Assembly (NCBI GenBank): GCA_026705765.1
Contig: JAPPAB010000076.1
Coordinates: 52,004-116,003, forward strand
Direction: 5' to 3'
DNA: 64,000 nt
Source: Gemmatimonadota bacterium
Lineage (GTDB): Bacteria; Latescibacterota; UBA2968
The notes beneath the pieces were generated by a model. The model did not search any database and had not been told where the DNA came from. It was given only the letters and a program-made list of their open reading frames with translations. The translations under genes were made by a program, and so were the position numbers. Every line of letters begins with the position of its first letter. Position 1 is the first letter of the stretch. Positions 8,636 through 17,250 of the stretch are shown piece by piece.

Positions 8636-9700
8636 TCAATCCTTCCCCAGGCGCAACCAACCATCCACATCGGGGGCGAGTTCGCGCCAGTGGCTGGTAA
8701 TCGCCTGTGCTTCTTCAAGGCCCATTTTGCTCCTGTCCTCATAAGATGCGGGCACGCCCTTTTCAGTGAGATAATCCAGACAGCGAACCCACATCGCGCT
8801 CCATACGTAGGCATTGTGCAGTTCTGTTTCTGGCGCCGAGCGGCTGCGCGCAACAAAACCCGGTATAAAGGGACGACCAGGGGGCTGTCCAATAGGAAGA
8901 TAACGGAAATTATAAGCCCAGCGATAATCTTCACGGCTCGTGTTGGGCGTAGAACTGTGCATCACTTTATTATCTAAAAAAACAATATCCCCAGGCTCAA
9001 CGGGCAGCGCAACCCCCTGCGTGTCGAGATCTTCTGGAAAGGGATGGTATTTAACGCCTTCTTTGTGACTGCCGGGAATGACCACCAAACAGCCATTTTC
9101 TTCGATCGCATGGGTAATCGGAATCCACGCATTGATAATCTCGCTCTCATGAGAATCTCTCAGGCCCGAACCTGCGTCCATGTGCCATCCTGTTTTGCCC
9201 ACCTGAAATGTATAAAATCCCTCCTTTGAGAGATCTGCCCCCACGGACTCGGCCACCTGATCTGCCAGCTTGAGATGATCGGGCGCCAGTTTGAGATTAA
9301 AATGGTAAATCGGCGACGCAGCTATCTCCGGCCCGATAAGAACCTCCAAAACATCTAAGACTTTTGGATGGCGCATAAGAGCAAACATTTCGGGAATCCG
9401 CGCATCGGGCAGGTCTTTGCGCCACTGAAAAGTCGAAACAAAGATATTCAGCACGGGATCGAGATGGTGCAAAATCGTTCCCCGACTCGCACCGAGCGAC
9501 ATCGCAAACCGCTCGGGAAAAGACATCTCTTCAAATCTATCCAGTGCTCCAGAATTAGCCTCAACCAGATAAATTCGCGCCAGCGCATCAAGGAGCGCAG
9601 AATAGGCTTTTTGCAAGGGATAAATATCCTGCTCAGGATTGAGCACATCTTTGACAACGACATATCCCTCTTCTACGTATTGTTCTTTTAATGACGACAT
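8636..9700 (-). CDS. phytanoyl-CoA dioxygenase (PhyH) family protein
   Basis: A 354-residue Fe(II)/2-oxoglutarate-dependent oxygenase. Iron ligands are visible as His173 and Asp175 in GWHMDAGSG and the distal His248 in VMHSSTPN. Arg260 in SREDYRWAYNFRY is the likely 2-oxoglutarate-binding arginine. The family hydroxylates varied small molecules, and the substrate here is unknown. The frame starts at 9724, but AGGAG lies at the right distance before the ATG at 9700, so I use that start. It is the first gene of a probable three-gene operon with a Gfo/Idh/MocA oxidoreductase and a sulfatase. A TGATCATCAGTGATCA palindrome lies just upstream. Confidence 0.88.
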   Translation of the reverse strand: MSSLKEQYVEEGYVVVKDVLNPEQDIYPLQKAYSALLDALARIYLVEANSGALDRFEEMSFPERFAMSLGASRGTILHHLDPVLNIFVSTFQWRKDLPDARIPEMFALMRHPKVLDVLEVLIGPEIAASPIYHFNLKLAPDHLKLADQVAESVGADLSKEGFYTFQVGKTGWHMDAGSGLRDSHESEIINAWIPITHAIEENGCLVVIPGSHKEGVKYHPFPEDLDTQGVALPVEPGDIVFLDNKVMHSSTPNTSREDYRWAYNFRYLPIGQPPGRPFIPGFVARSRSAPETELHNAYVWSAMWVRCLDYLTEKGVPASYEDRSKMGLEEAQAITSHWRELAPDVDGWLRLGKD

Positions 9701-9786
9701 ATAGGGTCTCCTGTTGTTGATCATCAGTGATCAGTAATCTCTTGTCAACCTCCCCCATCTCGAACGCCTGCTTAAAGCCGCAATCC

Positions 9787-10749
9787 CTACGGGTGCTCAC
9801 AGTTATCAAAAGCCCAGCGCAATGCCTCTATGGATTCATTGGTCGCCGCGTCAATTTCATTAACGGGATTTTCGGTTGGCAGCATATAAAACGCATGCGT
9901 CATACCAATATAACGCCGTGTAACAGTGTCAACACCTGCGGCTTTTAAGGCATGACCATAATCCTCAGCCTCGTCTCGGAGGGGATCAAATTCCGCGGTC
10001 ATAACCAGCGCGGGCGGCAGGCCAGATAGATCAGAAGCGTGAATAGGCGCGACATCGGGATGTTTGCGGTCTGCGATATTGGGAACATAACAATCCCAGA
10101 ACCACTTCATCGCACTCGCCGAGAGCAAATACCCCTCGGCATTATCAGAATAAGAGGTACGATCAAAATTTGCCTCAATAACGGGATAAACGAGTAATTG
10201 AAAAACGAGATTTAACTCCGCATCTCGGGCGCGAAGGGCGACACAGGCTGCCAAATTGCCCCCGGCACTATCGCCAGCCACGGCAATGCGAGAAGGATCA
10301 ATCCCCAACTCATCCGCTGAAGACGCCGCCCATAGCGTGGCGGCAAAACAATCGTCAATCGCACCGGGAAAAGGCGTTTCTGGCGCGCGGCGATAATCGA
10401 CCGAAACGACAACGCACCCCACATCGTGTGCGAGCTTTCTGCATTTAAACTCCCCAGTATCCAGATCGCCCAGCACCCACCCCCCGCCGTGAAACCACAT
10501 GAGAAGCGGCAACCCTCGGTCGTCATTGGGACGATAAATGCGAATGGGAATCTCCCCCGTTTCACTCGAGATCGCGCTGTCTTCCACATAATAAACAGGC
10601 GGCAACATATCATCTGGCATTTTGCGCGAATCGTTAAAAGCCCTTGCAGCAGCCACCCCTCCGCTGTGCAAATCTGTCAGACCATCATCGTGCATCGCGT
10701 TTTCAAATGTCTGCACAAATTTCTGTACTTCCGGATGCGGTTGGCTCAT
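9787..10749 (-). CDS. alpha/beta hydrolase, HSL-type (family IV) esterase
   Basis: A 320-residue cytoplasmic esterase of the hormone-sensitive lipase family, expected to cleave short-chain carboxylic esters. The oxyanion motif HGGG is at 87-90, nucleophile Ser161 in GDSAGG, Asp255 in EFDPLRDE and His285 in GMTHAF. The frame opens at 10809, but the ATG at 10749 has GAGGGA upstream and avoids overlap with the sulfatase ending at 10761. It sits 12 bases behind that sulfatase and probably shares its transcript, so it may deacylate the same substrate (inference). Confidence 0.9.
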   Translation of the reverse strand: MSQPHPEVQKFVQTFENAMHDDGLTDLHSGGVAAARAFNDSRKMPDDMLPPVYYVEDSAISSETGEIPIRIYRPNDDRGLPLLMWFHGGGWVLGDLDTGEFKCRKLAHDVGCVVVSVDYRRAPETPFPGAIDDCFAATLWAASSADELGIDPSRIAVAGDSAGGNLAACVALRARDAELNLVFQLLVYPVIEANFDRTSYSDNAEGYLLSASAMKWFWDCYVPNIADRKHPDVAPIHASDLSGLPPALVMTAEFDPLRDEAEDYGHALKAAGVDTVTRRYIGMTHAFYMLPTENPVNEIDAATNESIEALRWAFDNCEHP

Positions 10750-10760
10750 AGTTATATCCC

Positions 10761-12221
10761 TCACTCCGGCATAGGAACGGGTCTCGCATCCTCTGTGCGA
10801 ATACTCCAATCCGCCAATTTTAATTGCAAATCTGCGATAACATCGCGGTGATCGGCATTATCCACCACATTGTACAATTCCCACGGATCGTTCATAAGAT
10901 CGTACAACTCATCCCGATCTCCCATAGGATCATGCACGTACTTCCATTCGGCTGTACGCACCATCTTGCGGCGGCCCTCGGCCTCGCGCCATTGCAAAGA
11001 CTGTCCAATCGCCCGACGCCCCCAGGGCTTCTCAAACTGTTCCAAATCCGCCATTGTAAATGCCGGTCCGCCTGCGCCGTATTCTGAAAACGCCGCATCT
11101 CTCGGTGCAGCATCCGTAACCGTGGGCAAACCCTCCCCATGCATAGAACGCGGCACATCGTGCCCCTGCAATTGCAAAACCGTCGGCACAATATCGATCA
11201 AATTGACACAGCTCTCATCCACCACACCTTGCGGAATCTGCTCCGGCCACGACACAATAAGCGGCACGCGCGTCAGACAATCGTAAAACGCGCCCCCCTT
11301 GGCGATCTGCGCGTGTTCACCCGAAAAATCGCCGTGATCTGCACAGAAAACCACAACCGTATTCTCGCGCAAATTGAGCCGATCCAGCGCGTCTAAAATC
11401 TGCCCTACGCCATCGTCTAAAAAACGCACCATCCCGTGATACACCCCCACGCATCCCTTTACGTCTTCAATCGGATCATCTTCCACCCCAATCATCGCAT
11501 GCAATACCCGGTTGCGTTCGGGCGCTGTACCATCGCTATACTCATCTACTCGCCAAGGCGGCATCACCACATCATCGGGTGCAATCGCATACCGCTCGGG
11601 ACATTCATACGGCGTATGAGGATCGGGAATGGAAACCCACAGCGCGAATGGATCATTGCCAAATTGCTCCAAAAACCGCACGGTCTGTCCCGCCACCAAC
11701 CCGGTCGAATAATCCTCCAGCGGAAAATCGCTAACCCCATAGGAAAACTGCGGACTAATATCCGGCAAATTCCTTCTCACCGCATGTGCTGCATTGATCG
11801 ACTCAATCGACCGAAACCAATCCATCCCCCTTGTCGCGGCACCTCTGGGCAATCCTCCATGTCCGATCTCACACCACACATCGAATAAATCGAGATCGCT
11901 TTGTTCCTCAAAACAATGATTTTTCCCAATCAACCCACACCGATACCCCGCGGCTTTCCACAGCTTAAACGCATGCGTCGCATCCCCAGGCATCAGCGTC
12001 TGATTTCGCCGCCCACCGTGCGAATGTGGAAACTGAGAAGTCCAAAACGAAATGCGACACGGCACACACAGCGGATGCGGCGTAACCGCGTGTTTGAACA
12101 ACACCCCCTCATTCGCCATCCGCTCCAACGACGGCGTGTGACAAAAGGCACTGCCGTACAAATGGCTCGCCGTTGCCTTCATCTGATCGCTCATAATGAT
12201 AATCACATTGGGTTGGTTCAT
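10761..12221 (-). CDS. type I sulfatase (CVPCR active site)
   Basis: A 486-residue sulfatase. The core opens with PNVIIIMSDQMKATA. The formylglycine site is C52-V-P-C-R, which fits CxPxR but has a second cysteine where Ser or Ala is common. The metal-site motif VVFCADHGDFSGEH follows in the middle. The C-terminal part has the family segment WKYVHDPMGDRDELYDL. No signal peptide is present, so action is predicted in the cytoplasm. Repeat copy 2 lies immediately upstream. The substrate is unknown; the HSL esterase downstream and a Gfo/Idh/MocA gene upstream point to sugar-ester catabolism. Confidence 0.93.
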   Translation of the reverse strand: MNQPNVIIIMSDQMKATASHLYGSAFCHTPSLERMANEGVLFKHAVTPHPLCVPCRISFWTSQFPHSHGGRRNQTLMPGDATHAFKLWKAAGYRCGLIGKNHCFEEQSDLDLFDVWCEIGHGGLPRGAATRGMDWFRSIESINAAHAVRRNLPDISPQFSYGVSDFPLEDYSTGLVAGQTVRFLEQFGNDPFALWVSIPDPHTPYECPERYAIAPDDVVMPPWRVDEYSDGTAPERNRVLHAMIGVEDDPIEDVKGCVGVYHGMVRFLDDGVGQILDALDRLNLRENTVVVFCADHGDFSGEHAQIAKGGAFYDCLTRVPLIVSWPEQIPQGVVDESCVNLIDIVPTVLQLQGHDVPRSMHGEGLPTVTDAAPRDAAFSEYGAGGPAFTMADLEQFEKPWGRRAIGQSLQWREAEGRRKMVRTAEWKYVHDPMGDRDELYDLMNDPWELYNVVDNADHRDVIADLQLKLADWSIRTEDARPVPMPE

Positions 12222-12230
12222 GCATATTCT

Positions 12231-12333
12231 CCATTAAAAAACGAATCTACGAATCTACGAATCTACGAATCGGGATTTGCACTGACTTTGGGTGGTGGGG
12301 CGGGGTTCGTCTATTCGTCTATTCGTCCACCAT
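12231..12333. repeat. intergenic repeat copy 2 (CGAATCTA / TTCGTCTA arms)
   Basis: The left arm has four tandem ACGAATCT units (about 12241-12271). After a spacer with GGTGGGGCGGGG comes the right arm of TTCGTCTA units up to ATTCGTCC. The arms are imperfect inverted repeats. On the minus strand the right arm encodes the final Asp-Glu-stop of the gene ending at 12319, as in copy 1 at 6078-6170. Confidence 0.75.
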
Positions 12334-13293
12334 CACCGATTCACCACACTCAGCACTGAGCTTTGCCGCCTCAATCACAGCCATCGTATGCCGCACAGAC
12401 CTGCCATTGGCATCGGGCACTTTTCCATTGAGGCAACAATCTGTAAATTCGGCAATCTGATTGGGCATCCCCACCTTCGTGGTCTCATCTATGGGCACCT
12501 CTTCGCCATTGACCGTCAATTTCTGATTGGTCATCCAGATAGAACCCTCACTCCCCATAATATACGTATCATGTGCGCCAGTATGCGTCACCACAGTTTG
12601 CGTCAGCACACTCACTGTACCATCTTTGTGATTCATAATCGTCGAATAAGAATCCTTTTGCCCTGCGTATCGCTCTGCGCTCTCACTCCCCTGCGAATAG
12701 ACCTTAACCACGGGAGAATCGATGTACCAGGGTAAAATATCGTACTCATGAGGGCCAAAACAATACAAAACGCAAACACCGCCCAAATCCAGATCGAGAT
12801 ACCAGGACCGGTCCGGGGGATCAAAATTGCCATATCGCCTGCGGATCATGTGCCCGACCTCGCCAATCGCACCCTCCTGAATCAGCGCCTTCACCTTCAA
12901 ATTCACGGGAAAGTGTCTCATCACCTGCCCCACCATCAGCACCACACCGGCATCTTCACACGCAGCAATCATACGGTCGCATTCGGCCACAGATAGTGCC
13001 ATCGGCTTTTCAACCAGCACGTGTTTTCCAGCGCGCGCCGCAGCAACCACCTGCTCTGCGTGTACTTTGTGGATCGAGCACACATGCACGGCCTCAACTT
13101 CGGGATCATTCAACAAATCGTCCAACACCCCATAAGCGCGGGCGTTGTGCTCACCCGCAAGCGCCTCTGCCCGACTGCGGTCAATATCCATAACCGCCGC
13201 CAGACGGTTATTCTCATTCGCCGCAATACCGCGCGCATGTCCCCCTGCATTCGAACCTGCACCAATCAGTCCAACAGATAAAATGTCTCCCAT
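12319..13293 (-). CDS. Gfo/Idh/MocA family oxidoreductase
   Basis: A 324-residue NAD(P)-dependent oxidoreductase. The Rossmann motif is VGLIGAGSNAGGHARG and the EKP motif is present as VEKPMALS. Its start is well defined by GGAGGACGAG just before the ATG at 13293. The last two residues and the stop codon lie inside the intergenic repeat, so the natural C-terminus may have been replaced. It is divergent from another Gfo/Idh/MocA gene at 13387, and the 93 bases between them should hold both promoters. The substrate is not identifiable. Confidence 0.9.
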   Translation of the reverse strand: MGDILSVGLIGAGSNAGGHARGIAANENNRLAAVMDIDRSRAEALAGEHNARAYGVLDDLLNDPEVEAVHVCSIHKVHAEQVVAAARAGKHVLVEKPMALSVAECDRMIAACEDAGVVLMVGQVMRHFPVNLKVKALIQEGAIGEVGHMIRRRYGNFDPPDRSWYLDLDLGGVCVLYCFGPHEYDILPWYIDSPVVKVYSQGSESAERYAGQKDSYSTIMNHKDGTVSVLTQTVVTHTGAHDTYIMGSEGSIWMTNQKLTVNGEEVPIDETTKVGMPNQIAEFTDCCLNGKVPDANGRSVRHTMAVIEAAKLSAECGESVMVDE

Positions 13294-13386
13294 CTCGTCC
13301 TCCTGCGATTTGTACCACTAATTTCAGTTGCTCGTGCAATAGCTTTTGTGTTTTTTAATCTTCAACTATTCCAGAAGGAGCAATTT

Positions 13387-14595
13387 ATGAATCCTGTAAA
13401 ATTTGGCATTGTTGGCATTGGCGGCTTTGGTCAAACACACGTACGCTCCGTCGAAGCACTCGAACGAAAAGGACGCGCGCGCCTCGATGCCGCCGTTGTC
13501 ATTGATCCGGAAAATCATCCCGAAAAACTCGCCGAATTTAAAACCCGCAAGGTTCGCGTTTACGACACATTTGACGACCTTCTCAGCGCAGGAGACATAG
13601 ACTATGTCACCCTGCCCATTGGTATTCACTATCACGTTCCCTATTCCGTCGCAGCGCTCGAAGCGGGATTTAATGTCATCTGTGAAAAACCACTATCAGC
13701 CACGGTACAGGACGCCAACCATTTGATAAATATAAAAAACAAAACAGGCAAAATCGCGCTTATCGGATATCAATCGATCTACGCCCCCAGCATCCAGACC
13801 ATTAAAGCCCGCTTATTGGATGGTCGGCTGGGCAGATTGCACGCCATACGCATCAAAGGCGGATGGCCGCGCAACAACCTGTATTACAGCCGCAATACCT
13901 GGGCCGGGCGGCTCACACTCGACGACGGCACATGGGTTCTCGACAGCCCGATCAACAACGCCATGGCGCACGACCTCAACAATGCGATGTACCTGTGCGG
14001 CGCAACCCATCACGAATCGGCCATGCCCGAGACCGTACAGGCCGAACTCTACCGCGCCCGCGATATCCAAACACTCGACACAGCCGTACTCCGCATTGTC
14101 GCAAATGGCGTTGACGTCCTCATGGGCCTTTCCCATTCCACACGCGAAAATTTCAATCCCCTCATGCAACTTCAGTGCCAACACGGAACACTCGACTGGA
14201 GTCGCCCAGGTTCAATCATTCGCTACAATGACGGCAGCACAGAAATCTTTGAAGAACACGACTTGCGCGACCGCTATGGCCCTTTTCGCAACGCCATCGA
14301 CGTATTGCAAAACAACGCTACGCCCCTGTGCCCGCCAGAAGTCGCACGCGCACAAACCCTGTGCGTCAATGGCGCACACGAAAGCTGTCCCAATATTGCC
14401 ACAGTTGATCACCGTGAAATCGAAGTCGTCAAACGCGATGGCGCGACCTTCCACATCATCAAGGATCTGGACGACCTGTTAGACCTCAGCTTCCGCACGG
14501 GCAAACTCTTCTCAGAACTCGGCGCCAGTTGGGCAATCTCAACCCAGCCGTATGACATGACGAACTACAATCATTATCCTCACGGCGACAAATAA
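13387..14595 (+). CDS. Gfo/Idh/MocA family oxidoreductase (long form)
   Basis: A 402-residue member of the family, longer than its neighbours. The Rossmann motif KFGIVGIGGFGQTH and the EKP motif CEKPLSAT are clear. The central segment around 165-200 has a GGWPRNNLYYSRNTWAG stretch typical of the longer subfamily. The ATG at 13387 is preceded by AAGGAG at ideal spacing; the frame's earlier start at 13348 lacks such support. Its 3' end overlaps the convergent S9 peptidase by 16 bases, and its terminator hairpin lies inside that gene. It is a single-gene transcript by layout. Confidence 0.9.
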   Translation: MNPVKFGIVGIGGFGQTHVRSVEALERKGRARLDAAVVIDPENHPEKLAEFKTRKVRVYDTFDDLLSAGDIDYVTLPIGIHYHVPYSVAALEAGFNVICEKPLSATVQDANHLINIKNKTGKIALIGYQSIYAPSIQTIKARLLDGRLGRLHAIRIKGGWPRNNLYYSRNTWAGRLTLDDGTWVLDSPINNAMAHDLNNAMYLCGATHHESAMPETVQAELYRARDIQTLDTAVLRIVANGVDVLMGLSHSTRENFNPLMQLQCQHGTLDWSRPGSIIRYNDGSTEIFEEHDLRDRYGPFRNAIDVLQNNATPLCPPEVARAQTLCVNGAHESCPNIATVDHREIEVVKRDGATFHIIKDLDDLLDLSFRTGKLFSELGASWAISTQPYDMTNYNHYPHGDK

Positions 14596-16385
14596 TTCAA
14601 AAACCATGCCAGCGTTCGCCGCGCACTATCGCGGCGATTTTTCTCTTTCCGGAATCCATGACCCTCACCCGGATACACCACCAGACCCACCGGCACCCCC
14701 AATGCTTCCAGTGCGCGACAGGTAACTTTGGATTCCGACAGCGGACAGATCGGATCCTGGTCGCCGTGCAACAACAGAAGCGGCGTGCGAATTGCGCCCA
14801 AATTGGGAAACACATCGCCCCCACGCGTACGCTCTGTAATCGGCCAGGATAGCGGTTCCAAATACTCTGTCTCATAAGTAAAATCACCAGTCTCCAAAGT
14901 CATCCGCCTGTTGTCGATAAAACCGAAAAGCGCGACGCCTGCCTGAAAGCGATCCGTCACAGCGAGTGCCCGTAGCGTCATATATCCCCCGTAAGACGCA
15001 CCGAAAATACCCACCCGATTTTTTAATGCAAGCCCCTCTTCAATCAAAAAATCAACCCCCGAAATAATATCCTCGAGATCAGCCCGCCCCTGGCAACCGA
15101 TATTGCTCCGTGCGAAATCGTCCCCAAATCCCAGAGATCCCCGAAATGCCGGACGGAAAATCCGGTAGCCTGCCCGCAGCAAATGGCGATATCGAACTAC
15201 CTCACTGCGCACATTCTCTACCGGCGCAGCAGGTCCCCCGTGTGCAGAAACCAGTAATGGTGCAGAGCCTCTGAGGCCATCCGCTTCGTAGAGCACCCCT
15301 TCTATCTCCATGCCATCGGGGGCTTCCCACTCCATTTCTAAAACGCGTAAATCCTCGTAATTCTCCGGCTGGGGCAAGGGCACCCGGCGCGTTCCCGTCC
15401 AAATTGCGGGGAATCGCTCCGCATCTTCGGTTTCAAAAATAGCCAGACCATCGGGCATCCACACAATATCTGATACCGCGTCCAGATCGCCAAATGTTCC
15501 CTCTGGCGTCCCATCCAGAGCCAGCACTTCCGTCTGCATTTCCAACCCCTCTACAAACGAAATCCAGGCGGTTTTTTCGCGGTGCCCCCAGCCAAAGCGC
15601 GCAATACAGCGCCCGCCCTCTGTGAGATTCACCCGTTCGCTGCCATCCCATGACAACCACCACAAATCCGTATGTGTCGTAATGGGATACTCCGCCTCGT
15701 GATTGGCTTCGTAAAGCAGCGCAGAACCATCCGACGCCATCACCACGCGACCGACTTTGCCCGCCCCCTCGGTCAACTTTCGCACTTCATTTGTATTCAA
15801 ATCAAAGCCGTAAAACTCTCCCCGCTGCGCTTCTTCGGGAATCACATTGAGAGATTCTCGCCATGCAATTCGACGGCCATACCGACACATACTCAGATTC
15901 CCGCATCCTTCTGGCACATCGGCAAGATCGTGCCAGCCCTCAATTGAAGCATATCGACACAGCGTGACCTTTTCTCTCGGCGAGGGATAAAAATAAGGTG
16001 CTTTGGGATCCACAGACTCGCGGCGATCCACAAGCGCACCTACGACCAGGCCCCGTATTCCCCATTTGACATCATAAGAGATCGTCCCTCTGGGAATCGT
16101 GAGCAACCGCCCTTTTGTACCATCCAGATCGACCCGCCATAGTGCGCCTTCCGATTCGACCAGCGCACAATTTTCATCGGCCGGCCAAATGCTCGTCACA
16201 GAATCAAATACAGGTTCAAGCACGGCTCTCTCTGCGGTCAACTTGAACAAGGAGCCACTCAATATCACAAATAACACATCAGGACCAACGCGCACCATGC
16301 CCTGCACGCGCTTGAGATCCAGATTCGTATCTGTCAGACGATCTAAATGCGACGGCAATTTGACATCATCCAGCAACACATCCAT
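14580..16385 (-). CDS. S9 family serine peptidase (prolyl oligopeptidase / acylaminoacyl-peptidase-like)
   Basis: A 601-residue protein with an N-terminal beta-propeller (about 1-350) and a C-terminal alpha/beta-hydrolase domain. The catalytic triad is Ser464 in GASYGGYM, Asp544 in LLHGDQDPICP and His576 in PGEGHGF. S9 enzymes of this layout cleave short peptides or release N-acyl amino acids. No signal peptide is seen with the ATG at 16385, which has GGAAGGA upstream; the frame runs 32 codons further but without a ribosome site. It overlaps the convergent oxidoreductase. No co-directional partner lies close by. Confidence 0.9.
   Translation of the reverse strand: MDVLLDDVKLPSHLDRLTDTNLDLKRVQGMVRVGPDVLFVILSGSLFKLTAERAVLEPVFDSVTSIWPADENCALVESEGALWRVDLDGTKGRLLTIPRGTISYDVKWGIRGLVVGALVDRRESVDPKAPYFYPSPREKVTLCRYASIEGWHDLADVPEGCGNLSMCRYGRRIAWRESLNVIPEEAQRGEFYGFDLNTNEVRKLTEGAGKVGRVVMASDGSALLYEANHEAEYPITTHTDLWWLSWDGSERVNLTEGGRCIARFGWGHREKTAWISFVEGLEMQTEVLALDGTPEGTFGDLDAVSDIVWMPDGLAIFETEDAERFPAIWTGTRRVPLPQPENYEDLRVLEMEWEAPDGMEIEGVLYEADGLRGSAPLLVSAHGGPAAPVENVRSEVVRYRHLLRAGYRIFRPAFRGSLGFGDDFARSNIGCQGRADLEDIISGVDFLIEEGLALKNRVGIFGASYGGYMTLRALAVTDRFQAGVALFGFIDNRRMTLETGDFTYETEYLEPLSWPITERTRGGDVFPNLGAIRTPLLLLHGDQDPICPLSESKVTCRALEALGVPVGLVVYPGEGHGFRKEKNRRDSARRTLAWFLNYLSP
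14617..14643 (+). terminator. rho-independent terminator within the convergent peptidase gene
   Basis: A 7-bp G/C stem (CGCCGCG with CGCGGCG, six-base loop) followed by ATTTTTCTCT, just after the stop of the plus-strand oxidoreductase. The same bases encode the C-terminal region of the S9 peptidase on the other strand. Confidence 0.75.
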
Positions 16386-16710
16386 AGCAATCCTTCCGGC
16401 CAGAATTCCCTGCACAATGCAATGAGACAAACAAATCGCCCCACAAGATAGTGTTAGACCTCGAGATAAGCAACAGCACAATACAGAAAAAAGCGACAGT
16501 CGAAGATATTTTAATAAGTCTAACTCGAGTTGTGTGGTATAAAGCAGAAAGACTATAAGCCAAAAACACGACAGTGACCATATATCGTTTTTTTTTACTA
16601 TATATCGTGAAAAAGATCTAAGATGCAGGTTGGATTTTTTTAAAATAAAAAAATTATATCTTTATTAAAAATAATCTTTTATGAATAAAATTATTTATAG
16701 AAATTCAAAT

Positions 16711-16726
16711 TGGCATAGTTTTTGCA
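16711..16726 (+). promoter_or_regulatory. putative sigma-54 (-24/-12) promoter
   Basis: The sequence TGGCAT, five bases, TTGCA matches the -24/-12 consensus (TGGCAC-N5-TTGCW) at all but one listed position, with GG and GC at the invariant spacing. Transcription would start near 16737, giving a leader of nearly 500 bases before the gene at 17230. No bEBP gene is visible, and the transcription factor site is unknown. Confidence 0.5.
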
Positions 16727-16847
16727 TGCTAAAGAGTAGTGTTAATGATATACCAGCTATCCATCAGCACAATCGTTTCTTGAGAGGATGATTGCTTGCT
16801 TCCCATATTAAAAGAATGTCATGGAAATTTTGCAATCTTTGACCTCA

Positions 16848-17041
16848 CAACTTGAGTGATGCCTACCAGGCGCAAAGCAGAAGGTAGAGACGTGACGTCG
16901 TGCAATTATCATCCACAAAGGCCGACATGAATACGTGGTCACCGGAACCTATTGTGATTTATGTCAGGATGAAGTTACGGTGAGAGCATGTTCGGCCAAG
17001 CTTTTCAACAAGGAGGGAAAATAACAAGTAAGACCACGTAT
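16848..17041 (+). repeat. leader duplication, copy 1 (decayed)
   Basis: Aligns with 17072-17250 at an offset of 207-224 bases, with small indels. It shares CTTGAGT, CGCAAAGCAG, TTATCATCCACAAAGGCC, GACATGAATACGT and TTCAACAAGGAG. The position matching the ATG of the downstream gene reads ACA, so this copy has lost its start codon. Confidence 0.8.
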
Positions 17042-17071
17042 AAAAGCCACATCTGACGTAATATATATCTG

Positions 17072-17250
17072 TCTTGAGTTGACTATCAAACGCAAGGCAG
17101 AAGAGGTAGGTAGTTATCATCCACAAAGGCCGACATGAATACGTAGTCACCGGAATACATTGTGATCTTTGTCATGATGAAATTGCGGTGAGATTATGTG
17201 CGGTCAACCTTTCAACAAGGAGAAAAGTAATGCGTAAAACCACATATATC
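17072..17250 (+). repeat. leader duplication, copy 2 (joined to the PPC-like gene)
   Basis: Second copy of the duplicated leader. It carries the intact AAGGAG ribosome site and the ATG at 17230, and the homology to copy 1 reaches the first codons of the gene. Confidence 0.8.

Larger units (their letters stand above)
16386..17229. other. AT-rich intergenic region with promoter and duplicated leader
   Basis: This 844-base stretch has no credible gene. Roughly 16570-16700 is strongly AT-rich, with long A and T runs. It is followed by a sigma-54-type promoter at 16711-16726. The remainder is two diverged copies of a leader of about 190 bases, the second of which runs into the start of the exported PPC-like protein. 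The region marks the left edge of the accessory island. Confidence 0.7.

Noticed and set aside
6804..8700. Long plus-strand open frames (286 and 333 codons) opposite a sulfatase and oxidoreductase
   Set aside because: Both lie antisense to genes with complete family motifs, have unusual composition and no ribosome site.
9716..9735. TGATCATCAGTGATCA palindrome as an operator
   Set aside because: It lies at a plausible place upstream of the PhyH operon, but there is no regulator nearby and no second copy to support it.
12241..12271. Short tandem repeats that might be a CRISPR array
   Set aside because: Units are 8 bases with no spacers, and no cas gene is present.
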